Of a stretch of 64,000 bases of DNA, positions 56,601-64,000 are shown piece by piece. Both the position numbers and the translations under genes were made by a program. Below the pieces are notes generated by a model. The model did no database searches, was not told the DNA's origin, and saw only the letters and a program-made list of their open reading frames with translations. The first letter of the stretch is position 1. The number at the start of each line of letters is the position of its first letter. Source of the DNA: Cyrtodaria siliqua (Eukaryota > Mollusca > Bivalvia > Adapedonta > Hiatellidae); NCBI GenBank assembly GCA_037043455.1, contig JAWPHD010000001.1, forward strand, positions 930,001 to 994,000, written 5' to 3'.

Positions 56601-57627
56601 AAATGGCGGACAATTGTAGATATTATTGAATTAGTCCTTCTTATAATCGCAAATATTTACCCAATAAAATAAAACAAAACCTCGAAAAGTACATGGGCAA
56701 ATAAATCCCTTTTTAACATGATGTTCGTTAATAATGACTGTTATTTCATCGGAGTATATGTTTATACATGTATGACCATTACGTATAATAGTACGACTGA
56801 CTTGTCATATTGTCATCTTTAACGTTGTTCTTTGTTTCTGTGTGTGTTTGTTGCTAACTGTTGTCCTCGAATGCTTCTTTTCCTGTTCGATTTTTATATC
56901 TACTTAGTTGTGTATCTGTTAAGGGCACACACAGTGTGCTAAATGTAGCAATACGATAAAATAAAATGGTATATCTATGTCCTACCTTAAGAGGTCTTGC
57001 ATTTGCATGTATAAGACGTGAATCCCACAAAGCCATTCCGCCTTTAGGAACCGGAATTCGTAGAGTTCTACATCCGGTATCCTGGAAATAGTTTATATCT
57101 TCTTCGGAAAGATTATAGTAACCTTTCATAGACGACGTAGCTGCATCCCTGTTTTTCTCATAGAATGTATGTAGAAAGTTGTGCGATCCTTCCATGACTT
57201 GAAAGGTCCAGTCGTCTTCACATTGTTCCTCTAAATACAATGCACCTTGATACGCATGTAAACCCAACCTTTTCCATAACTGATCGCTATGCAACCAATA
57301 TTGTTCAGTGTCCTGAAACCCTTCTTCGCCGTCTTCTGGTGGTCGGCCGATGGATATAGCATCAAAACTAGTCAGTAACTTCTCCGTTTTCCAAATTTGT
57401 GCAAATACTGATTTAGTTTTAAGCCTTACTCGCCACGTCGGTTCCAAATGCCCGCTGTTGTATTGCTCGACAAGACTATTGTAAGTGTTCGGAAACCCGT
57501 CACCAAATTGTTTGAGCCAGTCTCGATACTGACCAATGACTTCGTCGCATTCCTCTGTTGAAATAACATCATTGACAACCGTATAGCCTTTGACTCGCAA
57601 ATCTTGAAAATGTTCCTCGTTAAGCAT
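50434..57627 (-). CDS. Phytanoyl-CoA dioxygenase (PhyH)-like protein, three exons
   Basis: Joining three minus-strand exons (57627-56986, 52051-51914, 50634-50434) gives 326 codons, a normal length for animal PhyH-like proteins. All introns are phase 0 with GT and AG ends. These enzymes are Fe(II)/2-oxoglutarate oxygenases. The metal triad is H113 and D115 (YWLHSDQLW) plus H207 (SRLIHANARP), and R211 is placed to bind 2-oxoglutarate. Residues 140-160 carry FQVMEGSHNFLHTFY and 195-201 KGGMALW, common to the fold. Exon 2 gives GRWRFTVFASMTPAIWAS and exon 3 LLSGVLQYEFNDRQPNGDD, both regular in invertebrate members. No frame defects, no signal peptide. Intron 1 (4.9 kb) holds retroelement remnants. 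The substrate cannot be told from the sequence. Confidence 0.85.
51295..51515 (-). repeat. Two-hairpin repeat, subfamily a, minus copy
   Basis: Reverse: TTTGGAAACGGCCGAACACG, CAGTCTCGGTTTGATTGAGA followed by CTG, TTCAT, then a second stem with one substitution (GAACGGTAG/CTACCGCTC). It continues through TTTTAACCATCCCGAATATG, like the LTR-like units at 16858. Lies in intron 2 of the PhyH-like gene. Confidence 0.7.
51516..51745 (-). repeat. Naiad 3' end repeat in intron 2
   Basis: TACCGGACAGGGAAAGCAGC, GGAACGGTCAGTGGCAACAA and ACCGGTTCTAGGGTGCTCCA. It directly abuts the two-hairpin repeat. Confidence 0.75.
51914..52051 (-). CDS. PhyH-like gene, exon 2
   Basis: 46 codons, acceptor TTGTTTTAG|AAC, donor CACAG|GTATTA. 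Encodes NREHPGRWRFTVFASMTPAI and AWMTTHWSSQ. The W...TTHW...Q end is typical for this family and confirms the frame. Confidence 0.85.
52285..52410 (-). repeat. Naiad 3' end fragment in intron 1
   Basis: AAGTCGAACAGGAAATAAAG followed by CTTTCAAGGAACACTGTCA and ATAAACGAGCTGACGA. Confidence 0.6.
52540..52725 (-). other. Coding-looking fragment in intron 1
   Basis: One minus frame reads KAIRHDKQAAFKQNV, then SYNSELYQLAVARPRLCFHR and HQRLPIQYRL before a TAG. Composition and codon use look protein-like, but I do not recognise the family. Could be the last exon of an unseen gene or a transposon remnant. Confidence 0.3.
52840..52965 (+). pseudogene. Naiad-type RT fragment
   Basis: NYAPLVGYLFLYCYEKDFIL and AFNDTSR flank the motif C region, cut before YLDD. 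Two stops within. Confidence 0.6.
53700..54260 (-). pseudogene. Naiad-type RT, thumb to C-terminus
   Basis: Minus: RAYTRVEYFNIRNICITKKI, QAYRYHKLCKTFAKCYHRNP, RTLL, GLSQPDIYGDV, then YDPIILQRTAC and, after a one-base shift, WTL followed by TGA at 53754-53756. Parallel to the copies at 18900 and 29600. Confidence 0.7.
54630..54745 (-). repeat. Two-hairpin repeat, subfamily b, minus copy
   Basis: Stem 1 is perfect: CAGACTC 54653-54659 with GAGTCTG 54668-54674. It is followed in reverse by TTCATGAGAG. The second hairpin's far side is lost. The upstream phrase GCAGCAAACACGAACAAGAG matches other b copies. Confidence 0.65.
54965..55375 (-). repeat. Two adjacent Naiad 3' end fragments in intron 1
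   Basis: AAGGTCGAACAAGAAATGCA starts one (to about 55205, with AGGGTGCACCAAACCACACT). CAAATCGAACAGGAAAAGTA starts the second at about 55224 (to about 55375). Confidence 0.65.
55600..55750. repeat. Short duplication with CACGTGACC
   Basis: A phrase of about 70 bp (CACGTGACCTTGTAACG ... GCGTGCAATAG / CACGTGACCGTGCAATAG) occurs twice, each followed by TTGACGCG or AGCGACGCG. Confidence 0.5.
55847..55990. mobile_element. Small MITE-like inverted repeat
   Basis: CAACTATTTAAT and TTAGAACTATTTATC at the left are matched in reverse by GATAAATAGTTCTAA and ATTAAATAGTTG at the right. Confidence 0.65.
56285..56370 (-). repeat. Naiad 3' end fragment
   Basis: ACTCGAATAGGAAAAGTAGC, then ATTCAAGGACGACAGCCAAC. 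Confidence 0.6.
56815..56895 (+). repeat. Naiad 3' end fragment
   Basis: GTTTGTTGCTAACTGTTGTC, CTCGAATGCTTCTTTTCCTG, TTCGATTTTTATATC. It ends close to the donor site of exon 1. Confidence 0.6.
56986..57627 (-). CDS. PhyH-like gene, exon 1
   Basis: Codons 1-214, start MLNEEHFQDLRVKGYTVVND, end HANARPLK at the donor AAG|GTAGGA. The frame reads on past the donor into intron, which explains a longer apparent ORF reaching 56854. The ATG is preceded by no obvious upstream in-frame coding. Confidence 0.85.
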
Positions 57628-57961
57628 CTCTCATTCGTGTTCCTTTGTAAAATACAAATACAATGTTTAATTGCGGCACACTCGTATCATGTAGCAGTAA
57701 CTTATTAATATTCGATTAAACTTTAAGCTGAAGCGACACTAATCAATTGTACACATACATGTAGATTAAACATTGATGTCGCTATCTGAATTGAAATGTC
57801 ACGAAGTGGGGGCCATGTTGGTATTCATTTATCATTGAGATAGTGTTACTTACCTTAAAGATGTACACGCAATACTTTAAATGGTAATAAGTATGATAAC
57901 GAGTATTTCCGGAGCGAAAACCCTTCAACGTATAAACAGGAAAAATGCTGTGCCACATAGA

Positions 57962-58280
57962 ATTGAATGTTGTTTAACGGCTCATCAGTATCACAGTATA
58001 GGTTATTTAGAGCCGCCCCAGAGAGAGGGGAAGGATACATAGGAATCCGGGAACCGTGCCCTACTCTTGTTATCAAATATATTTTTATGTTTTTTTTAAC
58101 GTGCTCGGAGAATAGACCGATACACGGGACCGCCTGGTTTACGTCCCCATCCGATGGACGAGGCTAAGGAAAAGTGTCTTGCCCAAGAACACACCGACGG
58201 AACTCCACTAGTGGCACCACGGACGATTGAACCCGGGGTCTCCTGTAACAAATCCGCCGCGCTACCGACTGCCACATAGA
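57962..58280 (-). mobile_element. tRNA-derived SINE, near full-length minus copy
   Basis: Reverse order: tRNA-like head with A-box-like TGGCAGTCGGTAGCG and B box GGTTCAATCG, body TGTTCTTGGGCAAGACACTT and GACGTAAACCAGGCGGTCCC, tail GGGGCGGCTCTAAATAACCT, then AACAACATTC. About 315 bp. It lies just upstream of exon 1 of the PhyH-like gene. Confidence 0.8.
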
Positions 58281-58369
58281 TTACCAGGTTACTATCTTAC
58301 TAGTTTCATGTTACTTTTATTTGTACGTCATATTATTTGCACATGAGCCACATATGTAAATAATATATA

Positions 58370-58640
58370 TTGTTCGTGTTAAAATAATATACCTGTGGCA
58401 CAAATGAAGTGCATACATATGAATTTCATATGAATTTCATATAACTACAATAGATAAAATGCATATTCATGTATATAAGATATTTTGAACATTGTAGAAA
58501 ACGGTTAGATAACTGATGAGTTTAGTAAAATGTATTTTTCCTATATATTACATATGTGTTAATTGCATATAAAATACATATGTGGAATATATATGTGGCA
58601 CATATGTAAAACATATGAATTTCATGCCTAAATATTTTTC
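58370..58640. repeat. Degenerate CATATG-rich repeat
   Basis: CACATATGTAAA, CATATGAATTTCATA and related words recur about ten times, many of them palindromic. Confidence 0.6.
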
Positions 58641-59039
58641 CTGTGCATAATCCACAAATCGATGCGTATAATTCATTTCACATGTGTATCTGATATTCGT
58701 ACAGGTAATGAGGCTTTCGAAAAGATTTCATAAAACATAGTTGCCCAGAACGGAATTTGAACCAGAGAGCTTGTGCTCTTATTCGTTCTTCGAGACCTGA
58801 GTAAACACATATTGATCAACAAAGAATGGAGTCCTAGTTTTAATTTGATAAATTATAGTATTAAACACGCAAGGTCAACGAATAGTCTGTATCATGATAC
58901 ATCTTGGTGTGTGATCATATACGTTTAGTTATAGTTCTTGAGCTGGCTGTAGACTCGCCCCTCTTCCCCCCCCCCCACACCCACCCCCCACCCAGGGGAA
59001 ATTTGTAGGGTATGATGTTCTGAAAGAACATACATTAAG

Positions 59040-59740
59040 CTTCAAAATGAGACATGTGTGCCATCTGAGCGTTGGGGCTTTAGTGAGTTTTGGGGGAAAA
59101 CGTTGCGTTTTTAGTCGAAAATCGCCGAAATCTGGAATTATTTTTTGGAAAAAGAATGGAAGATATTAGAAGCAATTTGAATTGATGGAATCTTTCTCGG
59201 AACGCATCTCTACGTGTCCCACCATATAATTTATGGATCCGATACTTAAATATTGAGATTTTGCGTAAAAATGTTAACAAATTGAATAAAATCGCAGATT
59301 TCTGTAATACATTAGGGATAATTAACTAAAAATTAGAAATATATCTAATACAATAGAAAAAAGAATTATTGTAACCTTTTTGGACAGGGTAAGGTCCAGT
59401 GATTAAACAGAAAAAAGTTCCAAACCTCATGGTGTTTGGAAATGCCTTAATTTTGGGGCGAAAAATGTGTATTTTTTTTAAAAATCGCCGGAATCTGGAA
59501 TTATTTTTTGCATATTAGTTATCAAATTGAAGCAATAGAATGTTGCACAGCATACATATTCAAGTTTTTCCTGGCATACTATATCAATATGTGCTCAAAT
59601 ATTGGCATTTTAGGGCAAAATGTTGGAAAAAATGACAAAAATCACTGATTTATGTAATCCATTGGGGTGTTTGGTTAAAATTTAGAAAACAAAATTAGTA
59701 CAATAGAATAAAGACATATTGTAACATTTTAGATAGACAA
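59040..59740. repeat. Twofold direct repeat of about 365 bp
   Basis: AATCGCCGAAATCTGGAATT near 59120 and AATCGCCGGAATCTGGAATT near 59482, each followed about 210 bp later by TCTGTAATACATTAGGG or TATGTAATCCATTGGGG and TACAATAGAA. Old duplication, noncoding. Confidence 0.7.
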
Positions 59741-59799
59741 ATAGTTTGAGCATAAACTTATCAAACTGAAGCAATACAATGTTGCACACTATACATATC

Positions 59800-60060
59800 C
59801 AAGTCATTTATTGTTTCAGATATAACATATATGTATGAGGCGCCATACGTGACTATATGTTGTAAGATAAATATATACGTTGTGTGTAAAATATATATAC
59901 TAAATGCAAACATATATATGATACAGACAAATATATACGTTACTCCGAAATATATATATTGAATACAAAATATATATGATACAGACACATATATATGTTA
60001 CTCCGAAATATATATATTCTGTCCAAAAATATATACCATAAAAATATATATGTTAAAAAC
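59800..60060. repeat. ATATAT-rich repeat
   Basis: Units such as ATATATACGTTACTCCGAA and ATGATACAGACA alternate with TATATATA runs. Confidence 0.75.
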
Positions 60061-60512
60061 ATCTCTGATTGGGGTCTACGCAATCCCCGAAGTCGAGCAG
60101 AATGGCATCTGTCTGTTGTTTGTCATTTAGACCGGATGCTAAGTCCTGGAGCATGATTATGAGCTGGCTCTCACAGGATCTCTTCTTTCTGACACCATGC
60201 TGTCTTTCAGAGAGAATATTATTTTTTTCACCAGTTGTTAAGCAACCCGCAATTTCAGGCCTTGGTTCAGACCTCGTTAGAGTAATAGCTAGTATCTCGA
60301 GTATGCTGATATTGAAATACGTGACTGCGATAATGATATAACATCATCCAAAAGCAGTTTTGTAATACAAGAAACTGTCGTGACATATCAGATTCGTCGA
60401 TGCACCATCTTCTTACCAACGTATTGATCACGTAAACCGTATCCCCCACCCTCCGTTCCACCACCTCAATGATGTTTATATTATCCGAATGCATCAGGCG
60501 CGTGGCCTCGGC
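60061..60512. other. Noncoding stretch before the SINE
   Basis: Sequence of more balanced composition with a 90-codon plus ORF (60069-60341). In the reverse direction there are weak resemblances to a LINE RT (for example RPEIAGCLTTGEKNNILSER near 60240 and HGVRKKRSCES), so this may be a LINE fragment on the minus strand. Confidence 0.35.
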
Positions 60513-60740
60513 TGGCGTGGCGCAGTCGGTAGCGCGGCGGATTTGTAACCGGATGTCCCGGGTTCAATCCTCCGTAGTGTCACTGAGATTCGTCGGCGTG
60601 TTCTTGGGCAAAACACTTTCCCTAAGCCTCGTCCGTCGGATGGAGACCTAAACCGGGCGGACCTGTGTATCGGTCTATCATCCGAGCACGTTAAAGAACC
60701 AAGGGAATCTATTCGATACTAAGAGTAGGACACGGTTCCA
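60513..60740 (+). mobile_element. tRNA-derived SINE, plus copy with good Pol III boxes
   Basis: Head: TGGCGCAGTCGGTAGCGCGG (A box) and GGGTTCAATCC (B box, about 60560). Body: GTGTTCTTGGGCAAAACACT, GCCTCGTCCGTCGGATGGAG, AACCGGGCGGACC, GAGCACGTTAAAGAACC. The usual GGGGCGGCTC tail is missing, because a 477-bp satellite begins where it should be. Confidence 0.8.
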
Positions 60741-62686
60741 AACTGGAGAGTCGAATTAAGAGTTACCATCATTTTAAAATATTTGACCCCTGTGATATAG
60801 GTTAATTAAGCTTATGTTATGATATGGCAGTATTTCGAGCCATCCCAGAGAGTGGAATTTAAAAAATGTACCTAAGCTACTCGATCTATCTTACTAGCAA
60901 ATGTTAACATTTCGAGCCACCCCATAGAGGGAAATTCGGGAATACATTTCAATGGTTCTTTAACGTGGTTTTTATAAATGAAGATTTTAATAAGCTTGAG
61001 AAACATGATTTATTTGAGTGGCAGAACCCGATTTGTACAGATTTTTTTATTATTCTCATTAAAGTAGCCATCCCACCAACAAGTCAGATTTTATAATCAT
61101 TATGTACACTGTTTCTAAACCTACTGATGACAAAGTATATATAACTTACATATTTTGAGAATCCAAAATCTACATACACAGTACAAACAGCTTTAACCAG
61201 CCGGACCAAACCCCAAAACTGGAGAGTCGAATTAAGAGTTACCATCATTTTAATATATTTGACCCCTGTGATATAGGTTAATTAAGCTAATGTTATGATA
61301 TGGCAGTATTTCGAGCCATCCCAGAGAGTGGTATTTAAAAAATGTACCTAAGCTACTCGATCTATCTTACTAGCAAATGTTAACATTTCGAGCCACCCCA
61401 TAGAGGGAAATTCGGGAATACATTTCAATGGTTCTTTAACGTGGTTTTTATAAATGAAGATTTTAATAAGCTTGAGAAACATGATTTATTTGAGTGGCAG
61501 AACCCGATTTGTACAGATTTTTTTATTATTCTCATTAAAGTAGCCATCCCGCCAACAAGTCAGATTTTATAATCATTATGTACACTGTTTCTAAACCTAC
61601 TGATGAAAAGTATATATATAACTTACATATTTTGAGAATCCAAAATCTACATACACAGTACAAACAGCTTTAACCAGCCGGACCAAACCCCAAAACTGGA
61701 GAGTCGAATTAAGAGTTACCATCATTTTAAAATATTTGACCCCTGTGATATAGGTTAATTAAGCTAATGTTATGATATGGCAGTATTTCGAGCCATCCCA
61801 GAGAGTGGAATTTAAAAAATGTACCTAAGCTACTCGATCTATCTTACTAGCAAATGTTAACATTTCGAGCCACCCCATAGAGGGAAATTCGGGAATACAT
61901 TTCAATGGTTCTTTAACGTGGTTTTTATAAATGAAGATTTTAATAAGCTTGAGAAACATGATTTATTTGAGTGGCAGAACCCGATTTGTACAGATTGTTT
62001 TATTATTCTCATTAAAGGATTCATCCCGCCAACAAGTCAGATTTTATAATCATTATGTACACTGTTTCTAAACCTACTGATGACAAAGTATATATATAAC
62101 TTACATATTTTGAGAATCCAAAATCTACATACACAGTACAAACAGCTTTAACCAGCCGGACCAAACCCCAAAACTGGAGAGTCGAATTAAGAGTTACCAT
62201 CATTTTAAAATATTTGACCCCTGTGATATAGGTTAATTAAGCTAATGTTATGATATGGCAGTATTTCGAGCCATCCCAGAGAGTGGAATTTAAAAAATGT
62301 ACCTAAGCTACTCGATCTATCTTACTAGCAAATGTTAACATTTCGAGCCACCCCATAGAGGGAAATTCGGGAATACATTTCAATGGTTCTTTAACGTGGT
62401 TTTTATAAATGAAGATTTTAATAAGCTTGAGAAACATGATTTATTTGAGTGGCAGAACCCGATTTGTACAGATTTTTTTATTATTCTCATTAAAGTAGCC
62501 ATCCCGCCAACAAGTCAGATTTTATAATCATTATGTACACTGTTTCTAAACCTACTGATGACAAAGTATATATATAACTTACATATTTTGAGAATCCAAA
62601 ATCTACATACACAGTACAAACAGCTTTAACCAGCCGGACCAAACCCCAAAACTGGAGAGTCGAATTAAGAGTTACCATCATTTTAC
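60741..62686. repeat. 477-bp satellite, four nearly identical units
   Basis: AACTGGAGAGTCGAATTAAG starts units at 60741, 61217, 61694, 62172 and a short fifth at 62650. Units differ by only a few bases, so the array is recent. Each unit carries two pieces of SINE tail in minus orientation (TATTTCGAGCCATCCCAGAG and ATTTCGAGCCACCCCATAGA ... ATGGTTCTTTAACGTGG). ORFs at 62021-62203 and 62490-62696 are parts of the unit. Confidence 0.95.
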
Positions 62687-63174
62687 GGATATTCAATCAC
62701 GGGTATTCTAAGAACCTATTAATAAACCTATACTTTTAATCGGCACATATACATTGTTATATGACCTGAATATCTGGATAGAGTTTCGATAAACGGTTTT
62801 CTAGTGTAATTTTGTAGTTATTTGGCGGGATAGCTACTTTAAAAAAAAAAGAGGAGTGATAAGGGAGTTTGGTCAGGTTACAAAAACACAATTTCTTTTT
62901 TTGCCTAACTATAAGTATAATTAGCTCATTGGGATACTTTACTTTTTGTTTTTTTATTGAGATATTCTGAAATTCTATCACATAAAACAATGGATACACG
63001 AAATTGATGATGATACAACATGAAAATTTCTCTGTGATGTTGACAGTTTACAGCGATATTATTAAAGACCGCCCCAGTTAAATTACAAATAATAGGACAC
63101 TTTATAGGGACATATGGCAATCTTAAAGATTTTGTCGAACTTTAGTATTAGTTTATTAGTCCAGTATCAATTTC
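62687..63174. other. Noncoding stretch
   Basis: No gene recognised. Short minus ORFs at 62757-63120 show no domain. Confidence 0.35.
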
Positions 63175-63310
63175 ACTTTAAAACTGCTTGCATATAATTA
63201 AATAAAATTTAGATGTGTTATTTGTCTTCGTTATTCTACCACAGGTTAACCGTTTGTTTAAATATATGATTGTTGCAATAATATCAGCAATTAGTAATAA
63301 TATATAAATT
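63175..63310. mobile_element. Truncated relative of the 46999 MITE
   Basis: TTTAAAACTGCTTGCAT, TTGTCTTCGTTATTCTA and AGTAATAATAT align with the interior of the 46999-47323 element. The terminal AGGGACAC is lost. Confidence 0.45.
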
Positions 63311-63344
63311 ATACAGTTATACTATAATTATAGAGGCATTTCAT

Positions 63345-63600
63345 ATCTCATCCTTTCCGTCGATGTGTTCTTGGGAAAGACACTTTCCCTTAGCCTCGTC
63401 CTTCGGATGGGGACGTAAACCGGGCGGTCCCGTGTATCGGTCTATCCTCAGAGCACGTTAAGGAACAATAGGAATCTATTCGATAATAAGGGTAGGGCAC
63501 AGTTCCCAGATTTATATGTATCCTTCCCCTCTCTCTGGGGCGGCTCTAAATAACCTATACTGTGCTGATAAGCCGTTTAACAACATTCAATCCATATCTC
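63345..63600 (+). mobile_element. SINE, body and tail, head missing
   Basis: From TTCCGTCGATGTGTTCTTGG through GGGACGTAAACCGGGCGGTC to CTCTGGGGCGGCTCTAAATA and AACAACATTCAATCC. Completes the consensus seen in the 57962 copy. Confidence 0.8.
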
Positions 63601-64000
63601 ATCCTGTATTGCCCCGAGATGCCAATATCTGCCCGAGAGCTTATATTTGGGCGAAGGCCGGGCACGATATGAAAATGTTATATTTCATTCTATGTATGAC
63701 ATAAAAAAATTATATACTTCAAAATATTTTGTTGATTTTAGCAGTGATGGGAGAATAATGACTAAATATTTATTTCTCGCGGATATAATAGCTGATCTTC
63801 CATAATCGAGTGCGGATTTATTAAACGAGTTGGCAAAAATATACAATGCGCGGCTTGTCGAGCATCAAATAATGTTTGCTGAAGAGTTTAAAAAATAATA
63901 GATGATTTTGTGAGATTCTATTTATCACACAAAACCCATACAAGTTGATGGTAAAATGTTCACATTTCTCTGTGATGTCAATTTACCTATAAAGGCTATA
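63601..64000. other. Noncoding end of the window
   Basis: No feature recognised. Confidence 0.35.

Noticed and set aside
56854..56985. C-terminal extension of the PhyH-like ORF past HANARPLK
   Set aside because: It starts with a consensus splice donor (AAG|GTAGGA) and the family sequence continues in exon 2 instead. It also runs into a Naiad fragment.

Overview
The window looks like AT-rich nuclear DNA from an invertebrate, most probably a bivalve mollusc. The evidence is one spliced host gene with GT-AG introns, tRNA-derived SINEs, a LINE remnant, many fragments of one Penelope-like retroelement family (Naiad type, with in-frame UGA codons), and an integrated Polinton/Maverick-like element. 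Nothing prokaryotic is present. The species cannot be named from the sequence alone.

Layout. 1-2428 is a large inverted repeat. 3180-3525 is the first of about fifteen copies of a repeat that can be read as the Naiad 3' end. 3523-5397 is a mobile element with internal tandem repeats of about 320 bp. 5840-6190 is an array of a palindromic GAGATATCTC word. 9480-10550 (minus) is a Naiad GIY-YIG endonuclease region with three in-frame TGA codons, one at a normally conserved cysteine. It lies beside an 18-bp minisatellite (11014-12975) that is open for 667 codons. 16600-18450 is a LINE remnant carrying an 852-bp insertion flanked by LTR-like direct repeats. 18900-30500 is a nest of Naiad reverse-transcriptase fragments, minisatellites and an unrelated pseudogene split in two by about 3.2 kb. 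30600-32320 holds further structured repeats.

32845-41352 is a compact, gene-dense, virus-like block. It contains protein-primed family B DNA polymerase, an A32-like packaging ATPase, a VLTF3-like zinc-ribbon protein, a coiled-coil fibre-like protein, a membrane protein, a proline-rich protein and several small ORFs. Several genes carry stops and frameshifts, so it is a decaying copy. No integrase, protease or major capsid gene was found in the window.

41400-50400 is repeats and noncoding DNA. 50434-57627 (minus) is the only convincing host gene: a three-exon phytanoyl-CoA-dioxygenase-like gene of 326 codons whose first intron is full of transposon debris. 57960-64000 holds SINEs, AT-rich repeats and a recent 477-bp satellite (60741-62686) that contains pieces of SINE tail.

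The most interesting signals are (i) selenocysteine-like recoding in the Naiad copies and (ii) a dispersed two-hairpin motif whose two sequence subfamilies differ by compensatory base-pair changes, sometimes carried in LTR-like or tandem units. The motif may be an undescribed structured RNA or retrozyme-like element.
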